Origin: JARRKC01 sp963723965
GTDB taxonomy: Bacteria > Acidobacteriota > UBA6911 > RPQK01 > JAPXNP01
Direction of reading: 5' to 3'
NCBI GenBank assembly: GCA_963723965.1
Contig: CAVRSV010000016.1
Location: forward strand, 232,140-296,139
Length of the DNA stretch: 64,000 nt
The notes under the pieces are model-generated. The model was not told the DNA's origin and did no database searches. It saw only the letters and a list, made by a program, of their open reading frames with translations. The position numbers were made by a program, and so were the translations under genes. How positions within the stretch are numbered: position 1 is the first letter of the stretch; each line of letters starts with the position of its first letter. Shown one piece after another: positions 43,269 to 50,711 of this stretch.

Positions 43269-43994
43269 ATGTCGTCGGTGGCCGCAGGCTCGCCTGATTA
43301 TCGGGTCCAGCTGGAGTTTTTCGAGGGGCCCCTCGATTTGCTGCTGCATTTGATCCGCACGCAGGAGATCGACATCTACGACATCCCCATCGCGCGCATC
43401 ACCGAGCAGTATCTCCAGTACCTCCAGATGATGCGGGACCTCAGCATCACGGTGGCGGGGGAATTCGTCCTGATGGCGGCCACCCTCATCCACATCAAGT
43501 CGAAGATGCTGCTGCCTCCCGATCCGGTTTCCGAAGAAGGGGAGGAACCGGAGGATCCGCGCCGTGAACTGGTCGACCGCCTGCTCGAGCACGAGCGTTT
43601 CAGAAAGGCGGCCGGAATGCTCCATGACCGGCAGGTCATCGAGGATTCGGTCTGGGCCCGCGGTGAGAAAGAGTTCGAGGACGAGGAGCAGGAGGCGGTG
43701 TCGGTGTCGCTGTTCGACCTGATCCAGGCCTTTCACCGGATCGTCGAACGCTACAAGGACCAGATCGTGATCCAGGTCCAGCACGACAACGTCAGCCTGG
43801 AGGACAAGCTCGACGAGCTGCGCGCGCTCATGGCGGTCCGCAAGGATCTGCTCTTTTCGTTCTTCCTGCAGCACCCGCTGTCCCGGGTGCACCTCATCGT
43901 CACCTTTTTCGCCCTCCTGGAAATGGCGCGGCTGCACGAAGTGCGGCTGTTCCAGGAGACCCTCTTCGACGACATCAGGATCGTGGCATGCTGA
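43269..43994 (+). CDS. scpA: Segregation and condensation protein A
   Basis: A 241-residue kleisin that bridges the SMC ATPase heads with ScpB in the condensin complex. The N-terminus VQLEFFEGPLDLLLHLIRTQE and the following IYDIPIARITEQYLQYL are diagnostic. The C-terminal winged helix ends VTFFALLEMARLHEVRLFQE. It lies 3 nt after trpS and overlaps scpB by 7 nt. Confidence 0.95.
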   Translation: MSSVAAGSPDYRVQLEFFEGPLDLLLHLIRTQEIDIYDIPIARITEQYLQYLQMMRDLSITVAGEFVLMAATLIHIKSKMLLPPDPVSEEGEEPEDPRRELVDRLLEHERFRKAAGMLHDRQVIEDSVWARGEKEFEDEEQEAVSVSLFDLIQAFHRIVERYKDQIVIQVQHDNVSLEDKLDELRALMAVRKDLLFSFFLQHPLSRVHLIVTFFALLEMARLHEVRLFQETLFDDIRIVAC

Positions 43995-44524
43995 AGGGGG
44001 AGCTGCCAAACCAGCTGCTGGCCATTCTGTTTTCCGCCACCGATCCGGTGGCGGTCCGCCAGCTCTCGGAAGTCTTCCCCGAGGTTGAGGCGGAGGCGCT
44101 GGAAAAGGCCCTGGAGAAGCTGAAGGAGGACTTCAACCGGCTCCAGAGCGCCGTCGAGATCCGCAGCGTCGCCGGAGGCTACCGGATCACCACCCGGCCC
44201 GACCGGCACGAGGTGATTCGGGAGTACCTCAAGACCAAGCCGTCGGCCAAGCTTTCCCACGCCGCCCTCGAGACGCTGGCGGTCATCGCCTACAAACAGC
44301 CGATCACGCTGCCGGAGATCATGGAGATCCGGGCGGTGAAGGGATCCTCGACGATCAAGACGCTACTCGAGAAGAAGCTGATCGAGATCCGCGGCCGCAA
44401 GAAGGTGGTGGGCCGGCCGATCCTCTACGGGACCACGCAGGAGTTCCTCATCCACTTCGGTCTGAGCGATCTCTCCGAGCTCCCCTCGCTGGAGGAGTTC
44501 GAGGAGCTGGCGGGAGAAGGATGA
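43988..44524 (+). CDS. scpB: Segregation and condensation protein B
   Basis: A 178-residue protein with two winged-helix domains. It begins QLLAILFSATDPVAVRQLSEV and has the highly conserved LSHAALETLAVIAYKQPIT and a GRKKVVGRPILYGTTQEFL wing. It dimerises and binds the ScpA linker. It overlaps the end of scpA. A heptamer-repeat hairpin follows its stop. Confidence 0.95.
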   Translation: MLKGELPNQLLAILFSATDPVAVRQLSEVFPEVEAEALEKALEKLKEDFNRLQSAVEIRSVAGGYRITTRPDRHEVIREYLKTKPSAKLSHAALETLAVIAYKQPITLPEIMEIRAVKGSSTIKTLLEKKLIEIRGRKKVVGRPILYGTTQEFLIHFGLSDLSELPSLEEFEELAGEG

Positions 44525-44528
44525 GGTT

Positions 44529-44599
44529 GAGATTTGAGAGTTGAGATTTACGATTTACGATTTGGAGGCGCAATCGTAAATCTCAAATCGTAAGTCTCA
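44529..44599. repeat. Inverted heptamer repeats forming a hairpin (GAGATTT / ACGATTT)
   Basis: Five heptamers (GAGATTT, GAGAGTT, GAGATTT, ACGATTT x2; 44529-44563) are followed by four heptamers of the complement (AATCGTA, AATCTCA, AATCGTA, AGTCTCA; 44572-44599). GAGATTTACGATT pairs perfectly with AATCGTAAATCTC over 13 bp. It is much more A/T-rich than its surroundings and may end the scpB transcript. Confidence 0.85.
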
Positions 44600-44626
44600 A
44601 ATTCCTTGGGCTTTCCGTCCGGATGC

Positions 44627-44632
44627 TAGAAT
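44627..44632 (+). promoter_or_regulatory. Extended -10 box (TGC-TAGAAT) 12 nt before the rluB start
   Basis: TAGAAT with TG in the extended position ends 12 nt before ATG 44645. No Shine-Dalgarno is present, so the transcript may have a very short or no leader. Confidence 0.45.
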
Positions 44633-44644
44633 GCTGGCAGAGTC

Positions 44645-45382
44645 ATGGAGGAACGTCTGCAGAAAATCGTGGCCCGGGCCGGCGTGGCGTCCCGCAGGAA
44701 AGCCGAACAGCTGATCCTGGAGGGGCGGGTGACGGTCAACGGCCACCGCGTGACGGAGTTGGGGGCCAAGGCCGATGCCGCCCGGGATCACATCAAGGTC
44801 AACAACCGGTTGCTGCGTCCGGAGTCTCTGGTCTACTTCGCGCTGAACAAGCCGCGCGGCGTCCTCAGCGCCGTGTCCGATCCGCAGGGACGCCCGGTCG
44901 CGACCGACTTCGTGCGGACCCGGGCCCGGATCTATCCCGCCGGGAGGCTCGACTACGCGAGCGAGGGGCTGCTCATTCTCACCAATGACGGCGAGCTGGC
45001 CCGCAAGATCACCCAGGCCGGACGCCTGGCCAAGGTATATCGGGTCAAGGTTTCGGGCCGTCCGGCCGAGGAAGCGCTGGAGCGGTTGCGCCGGGGAATG
45101 CGCTTGCCCGACGGGGAGATCCTGGCACCCTGCGAGGTCCAGTTGCTCAAGGGCGGCAACAACTGCTGGTATCAGGTCGTCCTGATCCAGGGAAGGAACC
45201 GGCAGATTCGGCGGATGTTCGAAGCCGTGGGACACTTCGTGATGCGACTGCGACGGACGAGAATCGGCCCGGTCGACCTCGGGGATCTCGCTCCGGGGCA
45301 GTCGAGGGCGCTGAGCGAGGTCGAACTTCGCCGGCTCCAGGCCGCCGTCCGGGGGCGAAAGCGGCCTCGAACGGGAAAGTGA
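44645..45382 (+). CDS. rluB: Ribosomal large subunit pseudouridine synthase B (RsuA/RluB family)
   Basis: 245 residues. An N-terminal S4 RNA-binding domain (RLQKIVARAGVASRRKAEQL, then GRVTVNGHRVTELG) precedes the synthase domain. The catalytic aspartate lies in PAGRLDYASEGLLILTNDG. The late GRNRQIRRMFEAVGHFVMRL is typical of RluB/RsuA. It modifies a single uridine in 23S rRNA (RluB) or 16S rRNA (RsuA); the pairing with scpAB is the usual context for RluB. The C-terminus is short. Confidence 0.93.
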   Translation: MEERLQKIVARAGVASRRKAEQLILEGRVTVNGHRVTELGAKADAARDHIKVNNRLLRPESLVYFALNKPRGVLSAVSDPQGRPVATDFVRTRARIYPAGRLDYASEGLLILTNDGELARKITQAGRLAKVYRVKVSGRPAEEALERLRRGMRLPDGEILAPCEVQLLKGGNNCWYQVVLIQGRNRQIRRMFEAVGHFVMRLRRTRIGPVDLGDLAPGQSRALSEVELRRLQAAVRGRKRPRTGK

Positions 45383-45390
45383 GGATCGGC

Positions 45391-46032
45391 ATGTTCACGG
45401 GAATCGTTCAGGAAACGGGCAAGATCGTCTCGATGACGGCCGCCGCCGAGGGCGTGACTTTCCGCTTCGAAACGGGGAGGCTGGGCAGTCTGCTCCAGGT
45501 GGGTCACAGCATCAGCGTGGACGGCGTCTGTCTGACGGTCACGCAGGTCGGCCCGGGCTGGGTCGAAGTGGACGCGACGCCCGAGACCCTGCGACGATCG
45601 AATCTCGGCGAGAAGCAGGTGGGCAGCCTCCTCAACCTGGAGCCTCCCCTGCGCCTGGCCGACTTTCTCGGCGGTCATCTGGTGCAGGGGCACGTGGACG
45701 CCACGGGACGCATCGATTCCGTCCGGGAGGAGGGCAACTCCTGGATTTTCCGGTTCTCCGCTCCGGCCGAAATCCTGCGCTATTGTGTCCCCAAAGGGAG
45801 CGTCACCGTCAATGGAATCAGCCTGACCATTTCCGGCCTGGGCCCGGACTTTTTCGAGGTGGCCATCATTCCCCACACCTGGGAAGTCACCAACCTCGCG
45901 CAGTTGAAGCCGGGCGACACCGTCAACCTCGAAGCAGATGTGATCAGCAAGTATGTGGAAAGCCATATTCAGAATTACATGCGTGGTGTTCGGGCTCCTG
46001 ACCCCGGCGTTGGCGCAGACGTCGAGTCTTGA
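45391..46032 (+). CDS. ribE: Riboflavin synthase, alpha subunit
   Basis: 213 residues with two tandem lumazine-binding barrels. It begins MFTGIVQETGKIV and VDGVCLTVTQ, with the second barrel starting LVQGHVDATGRI and ending NGISLTISGL. It forms riboflavin from two 6,7-dimethyl-8-ribityllumazines. The ATG at 45391 is fixed by the universal MFTGIV. The last 20 residues after KYVESHIQN are unusual and overlap the next gene by 80 bp. Neither ribD nor ribH is present in the window. Confidence 0.95.
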   Translation: MFTGIVQETGKIVSMTAAAEGVTFRFETGRLGSLLQVGHSISVDGVCLTVTQVGPGWVEVDATPETLRRSNLGEKQVGSLLNLEPPLRLADFLGGHLVQGHVDATGRIDSVREEGNSWIFRFSAPAEILRYCVPKGSVTVNGISLTISGLGPDFFEVAIIPHTWEVTNLAQLKPGDTVNLEADVISKYVESHIQNYMRGVRAPDPGVGADVES

Positions 46033-46579
46033 ACTGGGTCCCGGGAGCATCCTCGTCTACGAGAACCAACCGGTTACCAAGGACCCCACTTCGCTGGTGA
46101 TCCGGATTGCGCGATTTCAGCCCGATATCGTCTTCGAGTGGGAGACGGTCAGCTTTCAGGGAACGGGACATATCTTCCGGGCGGCCGTGCGAAGCTCGAG
46201 GAAGATCAACCTGGCGACGATGTTCGATCCGGGTGTGGACGTGGAAGCCAGCGACTGGACGGTCAAGTGGCTGTCGCGGGCGCTGTACGAAGATTTGATC
46301 CGCGACGGCAAAGCCAAGATCGAGCTGAACGGCACGCAGGCCACGTTCGAAGTCACCGGAAAAGGTCTCTTCACACTGACGGTCGACGGGGAAGAGGTGA
46401 CGCTGCCGGCCTTCTCGGTGAAGGACTCGCGCCGCGCCAGCTGGACCTTTCTCGACGATCCCTCCAACCCGCTTTTCCTGCAATACGAGACCCGCTACTA
46501 CCACGAGCAGCTGAAGCGGGTCGCGACGGATCAGAAGGGCAGTCTGCGCTGGATCAAGAAGCTGCCGCCGGTCAAGTGA
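45953..46579 (+). CDS. Secreted protein of unknown function
   Basis: 208 residues. A signal peptide (FRITCVVFGLLTPALA, cleavage at ALA-QTS) precedes a strand-rich domain: LELGPGSILVYENQPVTKDP, FQPDIVFEWETVSFQGTGHI and WKLSR-like segments. I do not recognise a family. The 80-bp overlap with ribE is unusual, but the signal peptide is convincing and lies wholly within the overlap. It may be translated by coupling with ribE. Confidence 0.7.
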   Translation: MWKAIFRITCVVFGLLTPALAQTSSLELGPGSILVYENQPVTKDPTSLVIRIARFQPDIVFEWETVSFQGTGHIFRAAVRSSRKINLATMFDPGVDVEASDWTVKWLSRALYEDLIRDGKAKIELNGTQATFEVTGKGLFTLTVDGEEVTLPAFSVKDSRRASWTFLDDPSNPLFLQYETRYYHEQLKRVATDQKGSLRWIKKLPPVK

Positions 46580-46598
46580 AGTGCCATCCTGATTTCGG

Positions 46599-46604
46599 TA
46601 TAAT
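46599..46604 (+). promoter_or_regulatory. -10 box (TATAAT) for ribBA
   Basis: A perfect TATAAT with about 40 nt to the start and a Shine-Dalgarno AGGAG at 46628-46632. A GTGAAG sits at the -35 position, 17 nt upstream. ribBA may therefore be expressed separately from ribE. Confidence 0.5.
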
Positions 46605-46644
46605 CCGCATTTTCAGGGCCCTCGGATAGGAGCGAGTACTTCTC

Positions 46645-47799
46645 ATGTCGTTTGCTGCAGTCGAGTCCGCCATCGAAGACATTCGAGCGGGGAAGATGGT
46701 GATCGTCGTTGACGAGGAGGATCGCGAGAACGAAGGTGATCTGACCATCGCGGCGGAAAAGGTCACGCCCGAGGCCGTCAATTTCATGGCCACCTACGGG
46801 CGGGGCCTGATCTGCATGCCCATGACGGGGAACCGTCTCGACGAACTGCAGATACCGACCATGGTGTCGAACAACGAGTCCGTACACGGGACGGCCTTCT
46901 GCGTCAGCATCGAGGCCAGACGGAACGTCTCGACGGGGATCTCTGCGGCGGACCGCGCCGTGACGATCCTGACCGCCATCGACCCGGTGACGAAACCGCG
47001 TGACCTGGTCCGGCCGGGCCATATCTTTCCCTTGCGGGCGCGCGAAGGTGGTGTCCTCGAGCGCGCCGGTCAGACGGAGGCGGCCGTGGACCTGGCCAGG
47101 CTGGCGGGGCTGAAGCCGGCCGGCGTCATCTGCGAAATCATGAACGACGACGGTTCCATGGCCCGCATGCAGGACCTGGAACGGTTTGCCCGCAAGCATG
47201 ACCTCTGTCTGATCTCGGTGGTCGATCTGATCAAGTACCGGCTCCACACCGAGCGCTTCCTGAAACGGGTCGCCAGACTCGATTTCCAGAGCGAGTTCGG
47301 GGAGTTCGAGCTCATCGTCTACGAGAGCCAACTGGACGGCCGGAAACATCTGGCGCTCACACGGGGCGATCTCCAGTCCGGGCCGCCGCCCCTGCTGCGC
47401 GTTCACACCGAGTCGATTCTCTGCGATGCGTTCGGGGGCGTGCATCTGGGAAGCTGCAGCGAGCTGCGCTCGAGTCTGCGCATGATCGGGCAGGAGGGTC
47501 GGGGAGTGCTGGTGTATCTGCGCCCCGGGGATCTCGATGCCCATCTGGTCCAGGAAATCGAGGAGCAGAGAGCCGGCGCTCAGCGAGGCGAACGGGGCAG
47601 CTTCAGGGACTACGGCATCGGCGCCCAGATCATCGCCGATCTCGGTCTGCACGAGGTGCGTCTTTTGACCAATCACCCCAAGAAGCTGGCCGGTCTGGAA
47701 GGTTTCGAAATCAAGATCGTGGAGCAGATTCCGATCCAGAGCCCGGACGAGGATGCAAACCTGGGCGCGGCCCTGAACGAGGCGCCGACACCGCGCTGA
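46645..47799 (+). CDS. ribBA: RibBA-like fusion: DHBP synthase with a degenerate GTP cyclohydrolase II domain
   Basis: 384 residues. Residues 1-205 are an intact 3,4-dihydroxy-2-butanone-4-phosphate synthase: DEEDRENEGDLTIAAE, HIFPLRAREGGVLERAGQTE and CEIMNDDGSMAR. The C-terminal domain is recognisable as GTP cyclohydrolase II (YGIGAQIIADLG, EVRLLTNHPKKL) but the zinc site is gone. The positions of the three ligands hold S257, L268 and S270, and the EGRxIGL substrate motif reads RPGDLDAHL. It may be a RibBX-type protein whose second domain no longer opens GTP. The last 147 bp are duplicated at 50183-50329. Confidence 0.9.
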   Translation: MSFAAVESAIEDIRAGKMVIVVDEEDRENEGDLTIAAEKVTPEAVNFMATYGRGLICMPMTGNRLDELQIPTMVSNNESVHGTAFCVSIEARRNVSTGISAADRAVTILTAIDPVTKPRDLVRPGHIFPLRAREGGVLERAGQTEAAVDLARLAGLKPAGVICEIMNDDGSMARMQDLERFARKHDLCLISVVDLIKYRLHTERFLKRVARLDFQSEFGEFELIVYESQLDGRKHLALTRGDLQSGPPPLLRVHTESILCDAFGGVHLGSCSELRSSLRMIGQEGRGVLVYLRPGDLDAHLVQEIEEQRAGAQRGERGSFRDYGIGAQIIADLGLHEVRLLTNHPKKLAGLEGFEIKIVEQIPIQSPDEDANLGAALNEAPTPR

Positions 47800-48181
47800 G
47801 CGGGATCGCGCGGGATCTCAATCGTTCTTGTCGGCGAGATAGCCTTCCCGATTGTTGACGATCAGCTTGTCGGGCTTCCCGTCTCCGTCGATGTCGACGT
47901 TGACTTTCACCTGGATCTTCCGGTACTTCCCGTCCTTCTTGGGGTTCGTGGAGACGTATCCGAGGGAGTACTGGCTGCGCAGCATGGCGGCGATGGAGCT
48001 GAAGATACCCCGGTACTCGGCCATGAACCGCGGGAAGAACGCGACGCCTCCGGTGTAGCTGCAGATCGTCCGGAGCATGGTGTCGGCCTGGTACATGTCC
48101 AGCCGCTGGGTATCGGCCATCTGGTTTTCGTAGCGAATGCGGAATGCCTGCCCCAGACTGACGGCGTAGATGACGGCATTG
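47653..48181. repeat. 529-bp segmental duplication, left copy
   Basis: Identical in length and gap-free to 50183-50711, with roughly 20 substitutions. It spans the last 147 bp of ribBA, the convergent junction and the 3' third of the VWFA-type gene. The left copy keeps ribBA whole and truncates the VWFA gene. Confidence 0.95.
47818..48180 (-). pseudogene. 3' fragment of the VWFA-related gene (duplicate)
   Basis: About 120 C-terminal residues, including YTGGVAFFPRFMAEYRG and LGYVSTNPKKDGKYRKIQVK, match residues 215-336 of the intact protein at 50348-51358 almost exactly. The open frame extends past the end of the repeat into unrelated DNA. There is no signal peptide or start, so it cannot make a functional copy. 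Confidence 0.9.
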
Positions 48182-48390
48182 CGACAGCCGCTGCCCGCTG
48201 CGGAGACCATCCCGATATCGATCAGATCGTCATCTGCTCGCCCGACAAGGATTTTTCGCGGTTCTTCAGGACCGCGGGGTCGTCGCCCTCGACCGGCGAA
48301 AGGATCGCATCATCGACGAAGATGCGGTCCGGGAGAGGTTCGGCGTCAGCCCCGAGTCGGTGCCCGACTCGGGGTCATTGAGGTTGCCGG
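48182..48390 (+). pseudogene. Remnant of a PolA-type 5'-3' exonuclease
   Basis: Directly at the edge of the left repeat the plus strand encodes CGDHPDIDQIVICSPDKDFS, a metal-binding strand of 5'-3' exonucleases. After a one-base shift it reads QDRGVVALDRRKDRIIDEDA and VRERFGVSPESVPD, the adjacent H3TH-side block. The sequence stops abruptly after that. Upstream and downstream exonuclease parts are missing. It suggests the repeat joined unrelated chromosomal DNA at this junction. Confidence 0.7.
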
Positions 48391-48523
48391 TTGACCGAGC
48401 CCAACCATGAGTACCCCTGGCGGTTCGCTGGCGGATGGTTTTCGGTCGTGCAACCCGGGAGGAGGCTCCGTGTTGTCCCGGGGACCGGCGGCTTCCCGTT
48501 TTTGGAATAGGTGCCAGACGCTG

Positions 48524-48547
48524 AAAAAAGCCTGTTTTGGCAGGTGC
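48524..48547 (-). terminator. Rho-independent-like terminator for the propeller-like gene
   Basis: On the minus strand CCTGCCAAAACAGG forms a short stem-loop followed by CTTTTTT. It lies about 40 nt after the stop at 48588. The stem is only 4-5 bp, so it is modest in strength. Confidence 0.4.
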
Positions 48548-48587
48548 TTGGGAAGCCAATACGTGCGTGTCACCATTTACGGGGAGA

Positions 48588-49646
48588 CTACCGTCGCAGA
48601 ATCATGAGTCTGCCCTGCTGGATACTGAAACAATAGACATCGTCCGTTGGCGTACCGACCTGCTCGACCAGCGTCCCGAACTCTGGAGTCGAGGGCTCCG
48701 CTTGGAGAAGGCGATTGGATGGCGAGCGCTCGAAGAATTGGAGGGCCCGGCCGGTGTGGATGGTCGGCGGACCTTGGAATCGCCGATCCTCCGATACCTC
48801 GGCGATGATCCGGTCGCTGTTGATCTGGAGCTTGATGATCTGCTTCGTTTCGCCGGCGAATCGGCCCCGGACTGGAGCCGGTTGGGTCAGATCGATCGGA
48901 GATACCGGCAGATCGGCCGAGGACTGCGATGCAAGCTTCTTCCCTCCAAAGAACACCACGGTTGTCGTGCCCGGCAAAACGGTGGCCACCTGTCCGGTCT
49001 CATCGATCGAAAGGGGCAGGCGATCGACCAGGGGTCTCAGGTTGTGGTAGGCCGCCTGGATGCTCGGCGCAGCCGGTGGGGCGTAGTCCTGCCAGTCGAG
49101 GGTCAGGAATGCTCCGAGGTATCGTCCCTCCGAATCGTATCGGTGTGCCAGGCCGATCCGATCGGCCCGCCCGAAATACGGGTCCACGTCCAGTCCCAAA
49201 ACCAGCAGGTTCCTTTCGGCGTCGACGACCAGCCTCCTGCCGTCCACATGCTTGCCGAACGGCACCAGCCGGACGAATTCTCCGTCGGCTCCGTACTCGA
49301 ACACCCCGGAACGAATCTCGTTCCCACGAGGCCTCCAGACAGCCAGTACGTAGGCTGTTCCGGCTGCATCCACGTAAAAGTCGAAGAAATAGAACTTGAC
49401 GTCGACCGGGCGGTTCTCCTGAAGATCGATCGTGCGCACCGGGCGGCCGGCGACGTCGAAAACAAGAAGCCGAGCCGTCGAATAGGAGAGGGCATAGATC
49501 TTCTGTCCGGGAAAGATCTTGATTCGCGAGATCTGGGAGTTTGAGGGGATCTCGAGCTCGGCAACCTCCTGTCCGGAGTCCTGGACCGGACCCGCCACGC
49601 CCGACGCCATCAAGAAGAGACTCGTCAATAGAGTAGTTCTTCTCAT
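48588..49646 (-). CDS. Secreted protein, possible six-bladed beta-propeller
   Basis: 352 residues with a signal peptide (TLLTSLFLMASGVAGP). The mature part is a run of four-stranded units with recurring turns: ISRIKIFPGQKIYALSYSTA, LLVFDVAGRPVRTIDL, FYVDAAGTAYVLA, VFEYGADGEFVRLVPFGKH and IGLAHRYDSEGRYLGAF. This pattern is typical of 6-bladed propellers of the NHL/BF2992-like type. The ATG at 49646 follows GGAAGG. The gene is 53 nt downstream of the small Cys-rich gene on the same strand, and both sit between the two copies of the 529-bp duplication. Confidence 0.7.
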   Translation of the reverse strand: MRRTTLLTSLFLMASGVAGPVQDSGQEVAELEIPSNSQISRIKIFPGQKIYALSYSTARLLVFDVAGRPVRTIDLQENRPVDVKFYFFDFYVDAAGTAYVLAVWRPRGNEIRSGVFEYGADGEFVRLVPFGKHVDGRRLVVDAERNLLVLGLDVDPYFGRADRIGLAHRYDSEGRYLGAFLTLDWQDYAPPAAPSIQAAYHNLRPLVDRLPLSIDETGQVATVLPGTTTVVFFGGKKLASQSSADLPVSPIDLTQPAPVRGRFAGETKQIIKLQINSDRIIAEVSEDRRFQGPPTIHTGRALQFFERSPSNRLLQAEPSTPEFGTLVEQVGTPTDDVYCFSIQQGRLMILRR

Positions 49647-49699
49647 ATGACCTTCCTTTGTGGAAATCGGATGATAAGGCTGGAAACGTTTGCCGAAAC

Positions 49700-49990
49700 T
49701 CAGGTGCCCGGTGATCCCGCGCAGCACCCCGTCGGCCAGTTGAATGTGATCCCGTAATAGGTCCAACACCACCAGCCGGAGCAGTAGCCCACTCCGTCAT
49801 ACATGCAGTAGTCGCACGTCCCCACCGGAACGCAGTCGTAGTACCAGGGACAATCGCAACCGGGATAGTAGACGGGATAACTATAGTCCATCGGGCAGCT
49901 CGGTGAACAACCATATTCGCAGGGAATCTGAGCCGAAGCTGCCGTCAGCCAAAAGAAAACACCGAGAACGCAGAACCTGAATAGTTTCAC
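49700..49990 (-). CDS. Small secreted cysteine- and tyrosine-rich protein
   Basis: A 96-residue protein that begins at a GTG preceded by GAGAGGTGG. The signal peptide (FRFCVLGVFFWLTAASAQ) is followed by about 75 residues with 12 cysteines, 12 tyrosines and 5 tryptophans. They come in short motifs such as PCEYGCSPSCP, PGCDCPWYYDC and GYCSGWWCW. The composition suggests a disulphide-rich or metal-binding surface peptide. I know no named family. It pairs with the propeller-like gene 53 nt downstream. The upstream DNA (49991-50060) is clearly more A/T-rich than the flanks. Confidence 0.7.
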   Translation of the reverse strand: MKLFRFCVLGVFFWLTAASAQIPCEYGCSPSCPMDYSYPVYYPGCDCPWYYDCVPVGTCDYCMYDGVGYCSGWWCWTYYGITFNWPTGCCAGSPGT

Positions 49991-50182
49991 GTTCCACCTC
50001 TCAATATATGAATTAGAGTACCACTCATCATTTCAAAAAGCAAGCTCATAAATGGATTTACCTACCCACGTAGAATGAGGCAGCGCCGGACGATGTCTTC
50101 TCCGTTCGACTTTCCCATCCCTCCGTGTGATCATGTGTGAACGCCGGTCATGTACGACCCGTCCGGTGCTCATGGATTTGCG

Positions 50183-50329
50183 GAGGTGCGTCTTTTGACC
50201 AACCACCCCAAGAAGCTGGCCGGCCTGGAAGGTTTCGAAATCAAGATCGTGGAGCAGATTCCGATCCAGGGCCCGGACGAGGATACAAACCTGGGCGCGG
50301 CCCTGAACGAGGCGCCGACACCGCGCTAA
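50183..50329 (+). pseudogene. 3' fragment of ribBA (duplicate)
   Basis: The last 49 codons of ribBA, from EVRLLTNHPKKLAGLEGFEI to APTPR and a stop, which here is TAA instead of TGA. No start or upstream part exists. There are a few synonymous and amino-acid changes (for example S to G before PDED). Confidence 0.92.
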
Positions 50330-50711
50330 GCGGGATGGCGCAGGGTCTCAATCGTTCTTGTCGGCGAGGTAGCCTTCCCGATTGTTGATGATCAGCTTGT
50401 CGGGCTTCCCGTCTCCGTCGATGTCGACGTTGACTTTCACCTGGATCTTCCGGTACTTCCCGTCCTTCTTGGGGTTCGTGGAGACGTATCCGAGGGAGTA
50501 CTGGCTGCGCAGCATGGCGGCGATGGAGCTGAAGATACCCCGGTACTCGGCCATGAACCGCGGGAAGAAGGCGACGCCTCCGGTGTAGTTGCAGATCGTC
50601 CGGAGCATGGTGTCGGCCTGGTACATGTCCAGCCGCTGGGTATCGGCCATCCGGTTTTCGTAGCGAATCCGGAAAGCCTGCCCCAGACTGACGGCGTAGA
50701 TGACGGCATTG
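50183..50711. repeat. 529-bp segmental duplication, right copy
   Basis: Offset from the left copy by exactly 2530 bp throughout. Here the VWFA gene is whole and ribBA is only a 3' fragment, the reciprocal of the left copy. The boundaries are abrupt on both sides. Confidence 0.95.

Noticed and set aside
45300..46645. Possible FMN riboswitch before ribE or ribBA
   Set aside because: No conserved FMN-aptamer blocks are visible. The ribE start is embedded in the rluB end, and the ribBA leader is too short.
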